Assembly: GCF_032716425.1 (NCBI RefSeq)
Contig: NZ_CP090419.1
Coordinates: 1,351,001-1,415,000, forward strand
Source of the DNA: Pseudoalteromonas sp. N1230-9
Lineage (GTDB): Bacteria > Pseudomonadota > Gammaproteobacteria > Enterobacterales > Alteromonadaceae
Length of the DNA: 64,000 nt
Reading direction: 5' to 3'
The translations under genes were made by a program, and so were the position numbers. The notes under the pieces are model-generated. The model saw nothing but the letters and a program-made list of their open reading frames with translations, was not told the origin of the DNA and did no database searches. Positions 57,462-64,000 of the stretch are shown here, one piece after another; the stretch's first letter is position 1, and each line of letters starts with the position of its first letter.

Positions 57462-57786
57462 AGCGTCTACAGCGTTGAGTGGCAGGGTCAGCCAATAACC
57501 GCTCATCATCAATTTTTTCCTCGCAATCACAACAATAGCCATATTGGCCAATATCTATTTGGCATAGGGCGGCTTCTAATTTTTCAAGCCGTGAGATGAG
57601 GATTTGATATTCAGGGCCTAAGCTATTTGCTGTAAGCTCAAGCCAATCTGAAGGAGGGTTATCCTTAAGTTGCGATAGCAGTTGCTGATGATAGCCTTGA
57701 TCAGAATCTGCCAGCATATCAAGTAAACGTTGTCTTACCTGCGCAAGTTCAGCAGATAGCTTTGTTTGTATTTCAGTATTGTTCAT
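57451..57786 (-). CDS. DksA/TraR-type C4 zinc-finger protein
   Basis: The 111-residue protein has a helical coiled-coil front part and a C-terminal C4 zinc finger (YCCDCEEKI then RCRRCAP), the DksA/TraR signature. It is shorter than DksA (151) and lacks the DksA N-terminal domain, so it is a DksA-like protein that might bind the RNA polymerase secondary channel. ATG 57786 was chosen because GGAAG lies eight bases upstream; a TTG 42 bases earlier gives a longer, less likely form. It follows dusC. Confidence 0.78.
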   Translation of the reverse strand: MNNTEIQTKLSAELAQVRQRLLDMLADSDQGYHQQLLSQLKDNPPSDWLELTANSLGPEYQILISRLEKLEAALCQIDIGQYGYCCDCEEKIDDERLLADPATQRCRRCAP

Positions 57787-57838
57787 CGCGGTTTCTTCCA
57801 AGTGGGCAATACTGGCATTATCAAACAAAATGCGTTAG

Positions 57839-58816
57839 CTAATTATGATTTGTATCAATACTCGGCGCTTTGGCATACTTTCTTAGTACATCAGCGACTT
57901 CATCCTTTGCTTTCAAGCGCCTGATTTCATCAAAAAGGGCATGCGCTTGTGGGTACTGGCGTTTTAAGTAACCTAGCCATTGCTTGGTACGTGATGCAAA
58001 GTATTTTTCACATTTACTTTCATCTTGGTGCATGGAAGAGTGAATAATATGGTAAATAACATGCTCCCATTGCATTGGCGTATAATCTTCACCATTTACA
58101 TGGGCTTTAATTTGCCTTGCGAGATCGGGCATAGCCAATGCACCGCGACCTATCATTAAATCATTACAGTGGCTTCTTGTTTGACAAAGCAGGGCATCTT
58201 CAATCTGCCAAATTTCGCCATTCGCGATAACCGAAATCGCTTTATCTTTGATTAAAGGAGGAATTTTCTCCCAATAAGCAGGTGGGTTATAACCATCACG
58301 TTTTGTTCTAGCGTGAATTGCCAAGCTTGATGCTCCAGCGCTAACAACGGCATCAACAATTTCTTGACTATTGCTATCATCATCAAAACCAAGTCTGATT
58401 TTAGCACTCACCTGATGAGCTGGATCGACGGCCTCTCTGACCGTTTTAATAATGTCGTACATGTGCTCAGGATCTTTTAAAAGTACCGCACCGCCTTTAC
58501 TTTTGTTGACTGTTTTTGCTGGACATCCAAAGTTTAAGTCTATCCCATGTGAGCCAAGGCGGATCGCTTTGACAGCATTATCAGCTAAAGCATTCGCGAC
58601 TTGTCCAAGTAGTTGTATTCTGACCGGTGTACCAGCACGCGTATAACCACCTTCTTGCAGTTCAGGGCAGTAGCGATGAAATACACGTTCTGGTAGTGTT
58701 GCGTCAACAACACGTACAAACTCTGTGACACATAAATCGAATCCACCTAAATCTGTAAGGAGTTGACGCATCTTAAAATCGACAACGCCTTCCATCGGTG
58801 CTAAAACTAATTGCAT
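57839..58816 (-). CDS. dusC: tRNA-dihydrouridine(16) synthase DusC
   Basis: The 325-residue flavoprotein of the Dus family starts MQLVLAPMEGVVDFKMRQLL and has the catalytic cysteine in DLNFGCPAKTVNKSKGG. FMN-binding segments AIHARTKRDGY and IANGEIW also match. DusC reduces U16 in tRNAs; the VVDATLPERVFHRYCPEL region favours DusC over DusA and DusB. Length equals E. coli DusC (315). The DksA-like gene follows about 50 bases after its stop and is likely cotranscribed. Confidence 0.9.
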   Translation of the reverse strand: MQLVLAPMEGVVDFKMRQLLTDLGGFDLCVTEFVRVVDATLPERVFHRYCPELQEGGYTRAGTPVRIQLLGQVANALADNAVKAIRLGSHGIDLNFGCPAKTVNKSKGGAVLLKDPEHMYDIIKTVREAVDPAHQVSAKIRLGFDDDSNSQEIVDAVVSAGASSLAIHARTKRDGYNPPAYWEKIPPLIKDKAISVIANGEIWQIEDALLCQTRSHCNDLMIGRGALAMPDLARQIKAHVNGEDYTPMQWEHVIYHIIHSSMHQDESKCEKYFASRTKQWLGYLKRQYPQAHALFDEIRRLKAKDEVADVLRKYAKAPSIDTNHN

Positions 58817-58983
58817 GGATAAATTTTACTTAACAAAAAATGGATGCGTATTCTACCTGTTATTGCCACTATGATAAATCGTAATTTGTATTTGTAGAGT
58901 GTCGATTAAATTGAAAAAGTGTGAAAGTAATTTTTATTTGTCGGGTCTAATCTAATAACCGTTATGAAAAAGAGAGTCATCAT

Positions 58984-59472
58984 ATGAACACAATTAAGCA
59001 TAATTCAATCGCATTAACATTAGGTGCAGTCGTTGTTGGTGCGTCAAGTTTCGCAGCAAGTGATGCGCACGCCAACCCATTCGAGTTTCAGCAAATGCAA
59101 GCTGGTTATCAGTTAGATGCTGCTGAGGGCAAGTGCGGCGAAGGTAAATGTGGCGGCGATAAAAAAGCTGGCAAAGAAGGCAAGTGCGGCGAAGGCAAAT
59201 GTGGCGGCGATAAAAAAGCTGGCAAAGAAGGCAAGTGCGGCGAAGGCAAATGTGGCGGCGATAAAAAAGCTGGCAAAGAAGGCAAGTGTGGCGAAGGTAA
59301 ATGTGGCGGCGATAAAAAAGCTGGCAAAGAAGGCAAGTGCGGCGAAGGTAAATGTGGTGGCGACAAAAAAGCTGCAAAAGAAGGCAAGTGTGGTGAAGGT
59401 AAATGCGGCGGCGATAAAAAAGCTGCAAAAGAAGGTAAGTGTGGCGAAGGTAAATGTGGTTCAAACCACTAA
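58984..59472 (+). CDS. hvfA: HvfA-like RiPP metallophore precursor with 14 EGKCG motifs
   Basis: The 162-residue precursor has a Sec signal peptide (1-30, ending AHA) and a short leader to residue 47. Six 17-residue repeats (EGKCGEGKCGGDKKAGK or -AAK) and a final EGKCGEGKCG follow, giving 14 EGKCG motifs and 14 cysteines. EGKCG is the sequence modified by HvfB/HvfC to oxazolone-thioamide copper ligands in Haemophilus, and the next two genes are those enzymes. It is more repetitive than the examples I know. A metallothionein-like unmodified role is the alternative. Confidence 0.87.
   Translation: MNTIKHNSIALTLGAVVVGASSFAASDAHANPFEFQQMQAGYQLDAAEGKCGEGKCGGDKKAGKEGKCGEGKCGGDKKAGKEGKCGEGKCGGDKKAGKEGKCGEGKCGGDKKAGKEGKCGEGKCGGDKKAAKEGKCGEGKCGGDKKAAKEGKCGEGKCGSNH
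59125..59469 (+). repeat. 51-bp tandem repeats in the precursor gene
   Basis: Six 51-base units (59125-59430) plus 39 bases of a seventh. Units differ at a few third positions (GGC/GGT, TGC/TGT), and units five and six have GCA (Ala) in place of GGC (Gly) in the AGK/AAK codon. This is a minisatellite-like coding array that can grow or shrink in frame. Confidence 0.95.
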
Positions 59473-59490
59473 GCATTCACTTAGCTTTTA

Positions 59491-59513
59491 AAAGGGCCAT
59501 TTAGGCCCTTTTT
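59491..59513 (+). terminator. Hairpin terminator/attenuator between hvfA and hvfB
   Basis: AAAGGGCC (59491-59498) pairs with GGCCCTTT (59504-59511) around ATTTA, followed by T. It lies 18 bases after the precursor stop and 13 before the hvfB start, so partial read-through would give more precursor than enzyme. Confidence 0.8.
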
Positions 59514-59526
59514 AGTAGGAGGTAGT

Positions 59527-60375
59527 ATGTCTTTTGAATCAACATCAGTGTTTGGGCAAATAGGGTTAGGCTTACGCCGAGAAATGCTTGATGAAATGTT
59601 AACAGGCGTGCCTAGGCCAATTGATTTTCTGGAGGTAGCACCTGAAAATTGGTTAAAGCTGGGTGGTCGGTTTGGAAAACAGTTTAAGCAGTTAACTGAA
59701 CGTAACGCGTTTGTTTGTCATGGTTTATCTTTATCTATAGGTTCACCTGCTGAACTTAATGTAGAATTTGTGAAATCACTAAAGGCTTTTTTTAAAGAGC
59801 ATAATGTTCGTTTATTTAGTGAACATCTAAGCTACTGCTCAGGCGAAGGGCATATGTATGATTTAATGCCTATCCCATTTACAGAAGAAGCAATCAAGCA
59901 TGTTGTTACGCGCATTAAGCAAGTGCAAGATATTCTTGAACAGCAGATTGCTATAGAAAACGTTTCATATTACGCTGCGCCAGGTCAAGAAATGACAGAG
60001 CTGGAGTTTACCAACGCCGTGTTAGCAGAGTCTGATTGTAAGCTTTTAATTGATATTAATAATATTTATGTAAACTCAATTAATCATGGTTATGATGCAG
60101 AGCAATTTTTAAAAGGTTTACCTAGTCAACGAATTGCTTATGGGCACATTGCAGGACACTATACAGAAGCCGAAGATTTGTTGGTTGACACACATGGCTC
60201 ACCTGTCATTGACCCTGTTTGGCAACTACTTGAAAAAGCCTATGCTTTTCATGGGGTGTTTCCAACTCTTCTTGAACGCGATTTTAATATTCCACCGATG
60301 GCGGAACTGTTAGCAGAGCTAAATATTATTGAGAAATTACAATTTTCAGCAAATAAGGTGAAATACAGTGCCTAG
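59527..60375 (+). CDS. hvfB: HvfB-like MNIO (DUF692) RiPP maturase
   Basis: The 282-residue protein is a DUF692 multinuclear non-heme iron oxidase with a TIM-barrel layout. Likely iron ligands lie in FVCHGLSLSIG, LFSEHLSYCS, IENVSYY, LLIDINNIYVN, YGHIAGHY and LLERDFNIP, all of which recur in this family. With HvfC it would convert EGKCG cysteines of the precursor into oxazolone-thioamide pairs using iron and oxygen. AGGAGG nine bases upstream is a strong ribosome binding site. It overlaps hvfC by eight bases. Confidence 0.88.
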   Translation: MSFESTSVFGQIGLGLRREMLDEMLTGVPRPIDFLEVAPENWLKLGGRFGKQFKQLTERNAFVCHGLSLSIGSPAELNVEFVKSLKAFFKEHNVRLFSEHLSYCSGEGHMYDLMPIPFTEEAIKHVVTRIKQVQDILEQQIAIENVSYYAAPGQEMTELEFTNAVLAESDCKLLIDINNIYVNSINHGYDAEQFLKGLPSQRIAYGHIAGHYTEAEDLLVDTHGSPVIDPVWQLLEKAYAFHGVFPTLLERDFNIPPMAELLAELNIIEKLQFSANKVKYSA

Positions 60376-61120
60376 TCATTTTACAGAAGTTCAGCAACAA
60401 TTTATGGCCCATATTCGTGACCCAAATCACAATAAAAAGCCAATAAATATTGAAGAGCGGAGAATGGCAATTTATCGTGATCTGTTTTTCAATAATGTTG
60501 AAGGTTTTGTTAGTTCTGCTTTTCCTGTTCTAAAAAGTTTGTATACAAAAAGTGGTTGGCAAAATTTAATACGCCTCTTTTTTAGTCAACATAATTGTAA
60601 GTCTCCATATTTTCTTGATATTGCCGGTGAGTTTTTAGAGTTTCTAGCTACAAGTTACTCAAAGCAATCTACAGATCCTGATTTTATGTTAGAACTGGCA
60701 CATTATGAGTGGGTTGAACTGGATGTATCCGTTGCACAAGCGCAGGAACACGAAGCAGCTTTACAAACAAATCAGGTTACAAATGCAGGTTTGCTTTTAA
60801 GTTGTTTGGCACGTAATTTAAGTTACACATATCCCGTTCATACAATCAGTAAAGACCACCAACCAGAAAGCCCGCTTACGGAGCCATGTTATTTCGTTGT
60901 TTATCGAGATAGTGACGATGAGGTGCAGTTTTTATCAACAAATGCGATGACAGCATTGCTATTAAGTATCATTGAAGCGCAACCGGGTATAAATTTAAAT
61001 CTTCTCTGCCAAGAAGTGGCAAGACACGCTCCTCAATTTAGTCAAGAGCAGCTATATCAAGGGGCGCTTAATACTTTAAGTGCAATGGCTGAGCGTGGCG
61101 TGATCGTTACTAAATCATAG
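60368..61120 (+). CDS. hvfC: HvfC-like DUF2063 partner protein
   Basis: The 250-residue protein has a DUF2063 N-terminal domain (RMAIYRDLFFNNVEGFVSSAFP, with VLKSLYTKSGWQNLIRLFF, about 28-67) and a C-terminal winged-helix-like domain (about 190-248). DUF2063 proteins act as the recognition partner of DUF692 maturases and bind the precursor. Translation begins at a GTG inside the end of hvfB, so they are coupled and probably made in equal amounts. No HvfD-type DoxX gene follows. Confidence 0.85.
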   Translation: MPSHFTEVQQQFMAHIRDPNHNKKPINIEERRMAIYRDLFFNNVEGFVSSAFPVLKSLYTKSGWQNLIRLFFSQHNCKSPYFLDIAGEFLEFLATSYSKQSTDPDFMLELAHYEWVELDVSVAQAQEHEAALQTNQVTNAGLLLSCLARNLSYTYPVHTISKDHQPESPLTEPCYFVVYRDSDDEVQFLSTNAMTALLLSIIEAQPGINLNLLCQEVARHAPQFSQEQLYQGALNTLSAMAERGVIVTKS

Positions 61121-61140
61121 GTCTAAAATACAGCAAAAAG

Positions 61141-61203
61141 CCTTTATTGATAGGGATACATCGACTATCATGTGCGCCTTATTGTGTCGTGCTTAAATAA
61201 AGG
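61141..61203 (+). promoter_or_regulatory. Cruciform-like repeat covering the ribosome binding site of the 40-residue gene
   Basis: CCTTTATT (61141-61148) is complementary to AATAAAGG (61196-61203), and inside it TGATAG (61148-61153) pairs with CTATCA (61165-61170). The outer right arm contains the AAAGG that serves as ribosome binding site for the ATG at 61212. Confidence 0.5.
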
Positions 61204-61211
61204 TAGTAACT

Positions 61212-61334
61212 ATGTCGAATGATAAAGACTTTAAAGATCCGTTCAATGCAACTTATTTCATTGCGTTTTTAGCTGTATTTGTTGGTATTGGCTGTCTAAA
61301 CGCTATCCTTGGTTGGATCACTGCTTTATCTTAA
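61212..61334 (+). CDS. 40-residue single-pass membrane protein of unknown function
   Basis: The product has a charged N terminus (MSNDKDFKDPFNATYF) and one long hydrophobic helix (about 15-36, IAFLAVFVGIGCLNAILGWI). AAAGG lies nine bases before the ATG, and a terminator hairpin follows the stop. It is too short for usual gene finders. It lies 91 bases after hvfC on the same strand and could be an extra part of the metallophore locus or an independent small membrane protein. I do not recognise it. Confidence 0.65.
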   Translation: MSNDKDFKDPFNATYFIAFLAVFVGIGCLNAILGWITALS

Positions 61335-61359
61335 TTTGCGAAAGTAAATTTAAGACACT

Positions 61360-61384
61360 AGGCTGCATTATGCAGCCTTTTTTA
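61360..61384 (+). terminator. Rho-independent terminator after the 40-residue gene
   Basis: AGGCTGCA (61360-61367) pairs with TGCAGCCT (61371-61378) with a short loop and a T run. Confidence 0.87.
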
Positions 61385-61446
61385 TTACTATTGATGCAGT
61401 TCAAGGATTAATTTTGGATCTTGCTACCGACTTTCTACTAAGGTGA

Positions 61447-61455
61447 TGTTATACT
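61447..61455 (+). promoter_or_regulatory. Extended -10 promoter candidate for apt-dnaX
   Basis: TGTTATACT has the TGN extension and TATACT hexamer, 40 bases before the apt start. No good -35 is present, as expected for extended -10 promoters. Confidence 0.4.
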
Positions 61456-61494
61456 CTCGAGCTTTGTTAGATAAAATTTTTGAGCAGTATAATT

Positions 61495-62040
61495 ATGACT
61501 CAAGCAACTTCAACGCTCATTAAACAGAGCATTGCAACTATTGCTGATTACCCAAAACCGGGCATTATGTTCCGTGATGTAACAACCTTAATGGCCAATG
61601 CTGACGCGTTTAAAGCAACAATTGACAGCTTTATATCAGCATATAAAGATCAAGGTTTTACAAAAATAATTGGTACAGAATCACGTGGTTTTATCTTTGG
61701 TGCACCACTTTCATATGCACTAGGTATTCCATTTATTCCAGTTCGTAAGCCAGGTAAACTTCCTCGTGAAGTCATTTCACAAAACTATCAATTAGAGTAT
61801 GGTGAAGATACATTAGAGCTTCATACCGATGCTATAGTTGCTGGTGATAAAGTGTTATTAGTTGATGACTTACTTGCTACAGGTGGCACAATTGAAGCGA
61901 CTGCAAAACTAGTGGCTAAACTAGGTGGTAATGCAACTGATGCCGCGTTTGTTGTATCTTTGCCTGAGCTAGGTGGTGAGCAACGAGTTGCTGATATGGG
62001 CATCAAAATTTTAAAGTTGGTTGAATTCGAAGGCGAATAA
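61495..62040 (+). CDS. apt: Adenine phosphoribosyltransferase
   Basis: The 181-residue type I phosphoribosyltransferase has the N-terminal [21 protein letters not shown] and [19 protein letters not shown], and the PRPP-binding [13 protein letters not shown]. It salvages adenine to AMP. Length equals E. coli Apt (183). ATG 61495 was chosen over an in-frame TTG 15 bases upstream. dnaX begins three bases after its stop, the same order as in E. coli. Confidence 0.95.
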   Translation: MTQATSTLIKQSIATIADYPKPGIMFRDVTTLMANADAFKATIDSFISAYKDQGFTKIIGTESRGFIFGAPLSYALGIPFIPVRKPGKLPREVISQNYQLEYGEDTLELHTDAIVAGDKVLLVDDLLATGGTIEATAKLVAKLGGNATDAAFVVSLPELGGEQRVADMGIKILKLVEFEGE

Positions 62041-62043
62041 TTA

Positions 62044-64000
62044 ATGAGTTATCAGGTTCTAGCAAGGAAATGGCGACCACAAACCTTTCACGAGTTAGTG
62101 GGGCAGTCTCATGTTAAGCAGGCATTGGTTAATGCATTAACACAAAATAGACTCCATCATGCTTACCTCTTTACTGGAACCCGTGGGGTGGGTAAAACTA
62201 CCATCGCACGTATATTCGCAAAAAGCCTCAACTGCGATAAGGGTATCTCTGCTGAGCCATGTGGCCAATGCTCAAGTTGTACTGACATTGAAGCAGGCCG
62301 TTATATTGATTTATTAGAAATCGATGCGGCTTCACGTACAAAGGTAGAAGATACCCGCGAAATCCTTGATAACGTTCAATACGCACCAACACGTGGTCGT
62401 TACAAGGTATACCTAATCGATGAAGTTCACATGCTATCTAAGCATAGTTTTAATGCTTTACTAAAAACATTGGAAGAGCCACCAGAGCATGTGAAGTTTT
62501 TATTAGCGACAACTGATCCACAAAAACTGCCAGTGACGATTTTATCTCGTTGCTTACAGTTTAATTTGAACGCGCTGTCGCAATCAGAAATTCATGAGCA
62601 GCTTGCCCATGTTTTACAGCAAGAGCAACTCAGCTTTGATGATAAATCCTTGCAGGTACTTGCGAAAGCCGCCGATGGTAGTATGCGCGATGCGCTAAGC
62701 TTAACTGATCAAGCAGTTGCCCAAACGAATGGCAATATAAGTTACCAGGCCGTACAAAGTATGCTTGGCTTGATGGATACTCACTACAGTCAAACTATGT
62801 TAGCTGCAGTACTTTGCCAAGATGGAGATGCGCTGTTATCTGAGGTAAAAAACCTTGTCAGTCGCAACCCTAATTTTGTTGCTTTGCTTGATGACCTTAT
62901 TGCACTTACACATCTAATTCAGCTTGCACAGTTAGTACCCAGCGCAGCAGCACTTGATGAGAGTAATCGTGAGTTTATAGAACAGGTTGCGCAAACAACT
63001 GATGCGCAGCAGATACAAGTTTATTACCAATTACTGTTGAATGGTAAAAAAGATCTGCAATGGGCGCCGGATGCCAAATTAGGTTTTGAAATGATCATGT
63101 TGCGCTTGCTCGCATTCCAACCAACGCAATTTGCTCAAAGTCAAACATCAACGAATAGTCAACAACAGGTTAAACCTAGCGGTGCCGGTGCACTGCGTGA
63201 TATTTTGAAAAAATCAACGGCGCAACGTGAACAAGCAGCTTCAGAGCAAGCACCAGTTGCACATAGCTCTGCACAGACAACCGCTGTACCTTCAGAGCCT
63301 GAGCCAACACAAGCTGAACCTGTTGAAGTAGAATCTATTCAAGCAGAACCTATTCAAGCTGCCGCAGCAGAAACGGCACATAGGCATGAGCCTGCCCAGC
63401 AAGTTGAAGCAACAGCAGTAGAACAGCTTGATGTTGATCAACAGACTCAGAAATCTGTTGAAACTGCAATGGCCGCTGAAGTTGAACCAGCGCCACAACA
63501 GCAAGAGCAAAGCCACTCAGAGCAAGTGCCTGCAGCTGAATACTCTCCACAGGAGTATTCTTCGCAAGATTACATGGATGATCATGATGCACAAATGGAC
63601 TCATCACTTGCAGCGCAATACGATGATGTGATGAATAGCGCTTATGATCAGGGCTTTACTGCCAATGAAGCATCTACAGCGCCTCAGCAACAGCAAACTG
63701 CACCAGCACAATTACAACAGCAGCAAAGTCAGGCGCAGTCGGCCATTGCTCGTATTTTACAAGACCGCAATATCTCAGGTGCTGGTCGCTTAAGTGGTAC
63801 AGCTACGCAAACTAATGTTAAAGCAGAACAACAGTCTGAAGCTAAGCCGCCAGCGCAACAAAGCACAGCCGCTACGAATCATCAACCTCAGCAGCAACAA
63901 GTGGCTGCAGAAGTAAAAAAGCCCAGCCCCCAGCCGACGGGGGAGAGCAATAATAAAGTAAAAAAAGTCGACTTTAGAGAAAAGCATCAAACAATCACTG
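62044..64000 (+). CDS. dnaX: DNA polymerase III tau/gamma subunit, 5' part
   Basis: The frame is open from ATG 62044 to the window end (652 codons, no stop). It begins MSYQVLARKWRPQTFHELVG, with Walker A GTRGVGKTT (about 45-53), zinc cysteines Cys64, Cys73, Cys76 and Cys79 exactly as in E. coli, Walker B YLIDEVHML and the SRC sensor motif. Domains I-III of the clamp loader are followed by a Gln/Glu/Ala/Pro-rich linker (about 375-640) and the start of the tau-specific region. A slippery site at 63915 should give a shorter gamma form. The 3' end is outside the window. Confidence 0.96.
   Translation, partial: MSYQVLARKWRPQTFHELVGQSHVKQALVNALTQNRLHHAYLFTGTRGVGKTTIARIFAKSLNCDKGISAEPCGQCSSCTDIEAGRYIDLLEIDAASRTKVEDTREILDNVQYAPTRGRYKVYLIDEVHMLSKHSFNALLKTLEEPPEHVKFLLATTDPQKLPVTILSRCLQFNLNALSQSEIHEQLAHVLQQEQLSFDDKSLQVLAKAADGSMRDALSLTDQAVAQTNGNISYQAVQSMLGLMDTHYSQTMLAAVLCQDGDALLSEVKNLVSRNPNFVALLDDLIALTHLIQLAQLVPSAAALDESNREFIEQVAQTTDAQQIQVYYQLLLNGKKDLQWAPDAKLGFEMIMLRLLAFQPTQFAQSQTSTNSQQQVKPSGAGALRDILKKSTAQREQAASEQAPVAHSSAQTTAVPSEPEPTQAEPVEVESIQAEPIQAAAAETAHRHEPAQQVEATAVEQLDVDQQTQKSVETAMAAEVEPAPQQQEQSHSEQVPAAEYSPQEYSSQDYMDDHDAQMDSSLAAQYDDVMNSAYDQGFTANEASTAPQQQQTAPAQLQQQQSQAQSAIARILQDRNISGAGRLSGTATQTNVKAEQQSEAKPPAQQSTAATNHQPQQQQVAAEVKKPSPQPTGESNNKVKKVDFREKHQTIT
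63915..63953 (+). promoter_or_regulatory. Programmed -1 ribosomal frameshift site in dnaX
   Basis: A AAA AAG (63915-63921) is in the frame required for simultaneous slippage. CCCCC (63927-63931) pairs with GGGGG (63939-63943) five bases downstream. After a -1 shift the codons read A-Q-P-P-A-D-G-G-E-Q and stop at TAA 63951-63953, giving a gamma protein of about 636 residues. No upstream Shine-Dalgarno-like stimulator is obvious. Confidence 0.8.

Noticed and set aside
58817..58983. Search for an ECF-type or sigma-70 promoter before the metallophore operon
   Set aside because: TCTAAT elements are present but no properly spaced -35 was found, and no adjacent sigma or anti-sigma gene supports an ECF promoter.
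58994..59491. Long open frames on the minus strand and in another + frame over the metallophore precursor gene
   Set aside because: They arise because the 51-base repeat has no stops in any frame. Signal peptide, start and neighbouring maturase genes support only the frame starting at 58984.
63292..63990. Leu/Phe-rich minus-strand frames near the end of the window
   Set aside because: They are antisense to the Gln/Glu/Ala-rich linker of dnaX, which is open through to the window end.

Overview
The window reads as chromosomal DNA of a marine gammaproteobacterium of the order Alteromonadales, most likely Pseudoalteromonas. This rests on protein resemblance, moderate-to-low GC, gene blocks shared with Enterobacteria and Vibrio (gcvA-ygdD-rlmM, gloB-yafS-rnhA-dnaQ, pabB-nudL-sdaA, metR/metE, apt-dnaX), a TonB2-type operon as in Vibrio, and a LasA/pseudoalterin-type M23 protease. 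No insertion sequence, prophage, integrase or CRISPR array was seen. The DNA looks like core genome with a few lineage-specific additions.

Layout. 1-7.7 kb: the end of kdsA, then gcvA, an alpha/beta hydrolase, ygdD and rlmM, a large secreted metzincin-like lipoprotein with a small lipoprotein, and cysZ. 7.9-11.4 kb: a GNAT acetyltransferase and the putrescine pathway genes speA-speB. 11.4-18.3 kb: mltD, gloB, a yafS-like methyltransferase, a second metallo-beta-lactamase-fold enzyme, rnhA, dnaQ and a TIGR03503-like membrane protein. 18.35-19.65 kb: a stringent-type promoter, seven identical tRNA-Asp genes, a 124-bp array of the heptanucleotide CGTATCT, and a frameshifted membrane-protein remnant. 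19.7-31 kb: a Sel1-like protein, a purine permease, a coiled-coil protein, cysB, pabB-nudL-sdaA, class I fumarase, a leucine-type dehydrogenase and a CAT-like acetyltransferase. 31-41.3 kb: a propeller-sensor diguanylate cyclase with a near-consensus Fur box, the M23 protease, mtfA, a beta-propeller/amidohydrolase protein, a TetR/HPP divergent pair and a small basic protein. 41.4-49.4 kb: a Nif3/YbgI protein, metR/metE, a GAF-GAF-GGDEF-EAL protein and pyrC. 49.4-56.4 kb: a cold-shock gene with a long leader, a response regulator, and the six-gene TonB2 operon. 56.4-58.8 kb: a degenerate DUF885-type lipoprotein, a DksA/TraR-type zinc-finger protein and dusC.

Most notable system (58.98-61.33 kb): a compact RiPP locus matching the HvfABC oxazolone/thioamide copper-metallophore type. 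It has a Sec-exported precursor made of seven paired EGKCG units (14 motifs, 14 Cys), a DUF692/MNIO maturase and a DUF2063 partner protein. A hairpin terminator between precursor and maturase probably sets their ratio. The expected DoxX-like HvfD is absent; instead a 40-residue single-pass membrane protein lies downstream, with its ribosome binding site inside a cruciform-like repeat.

The window ends inside dnaX (after apt). Here an A AAA AAG slippery heptamer, a GC-rich hairpin and an early -1-frame stop predict a programmed frameshift that would make a gamma subunit. Functions come from sequence reading and family knowledge; no database search was run.
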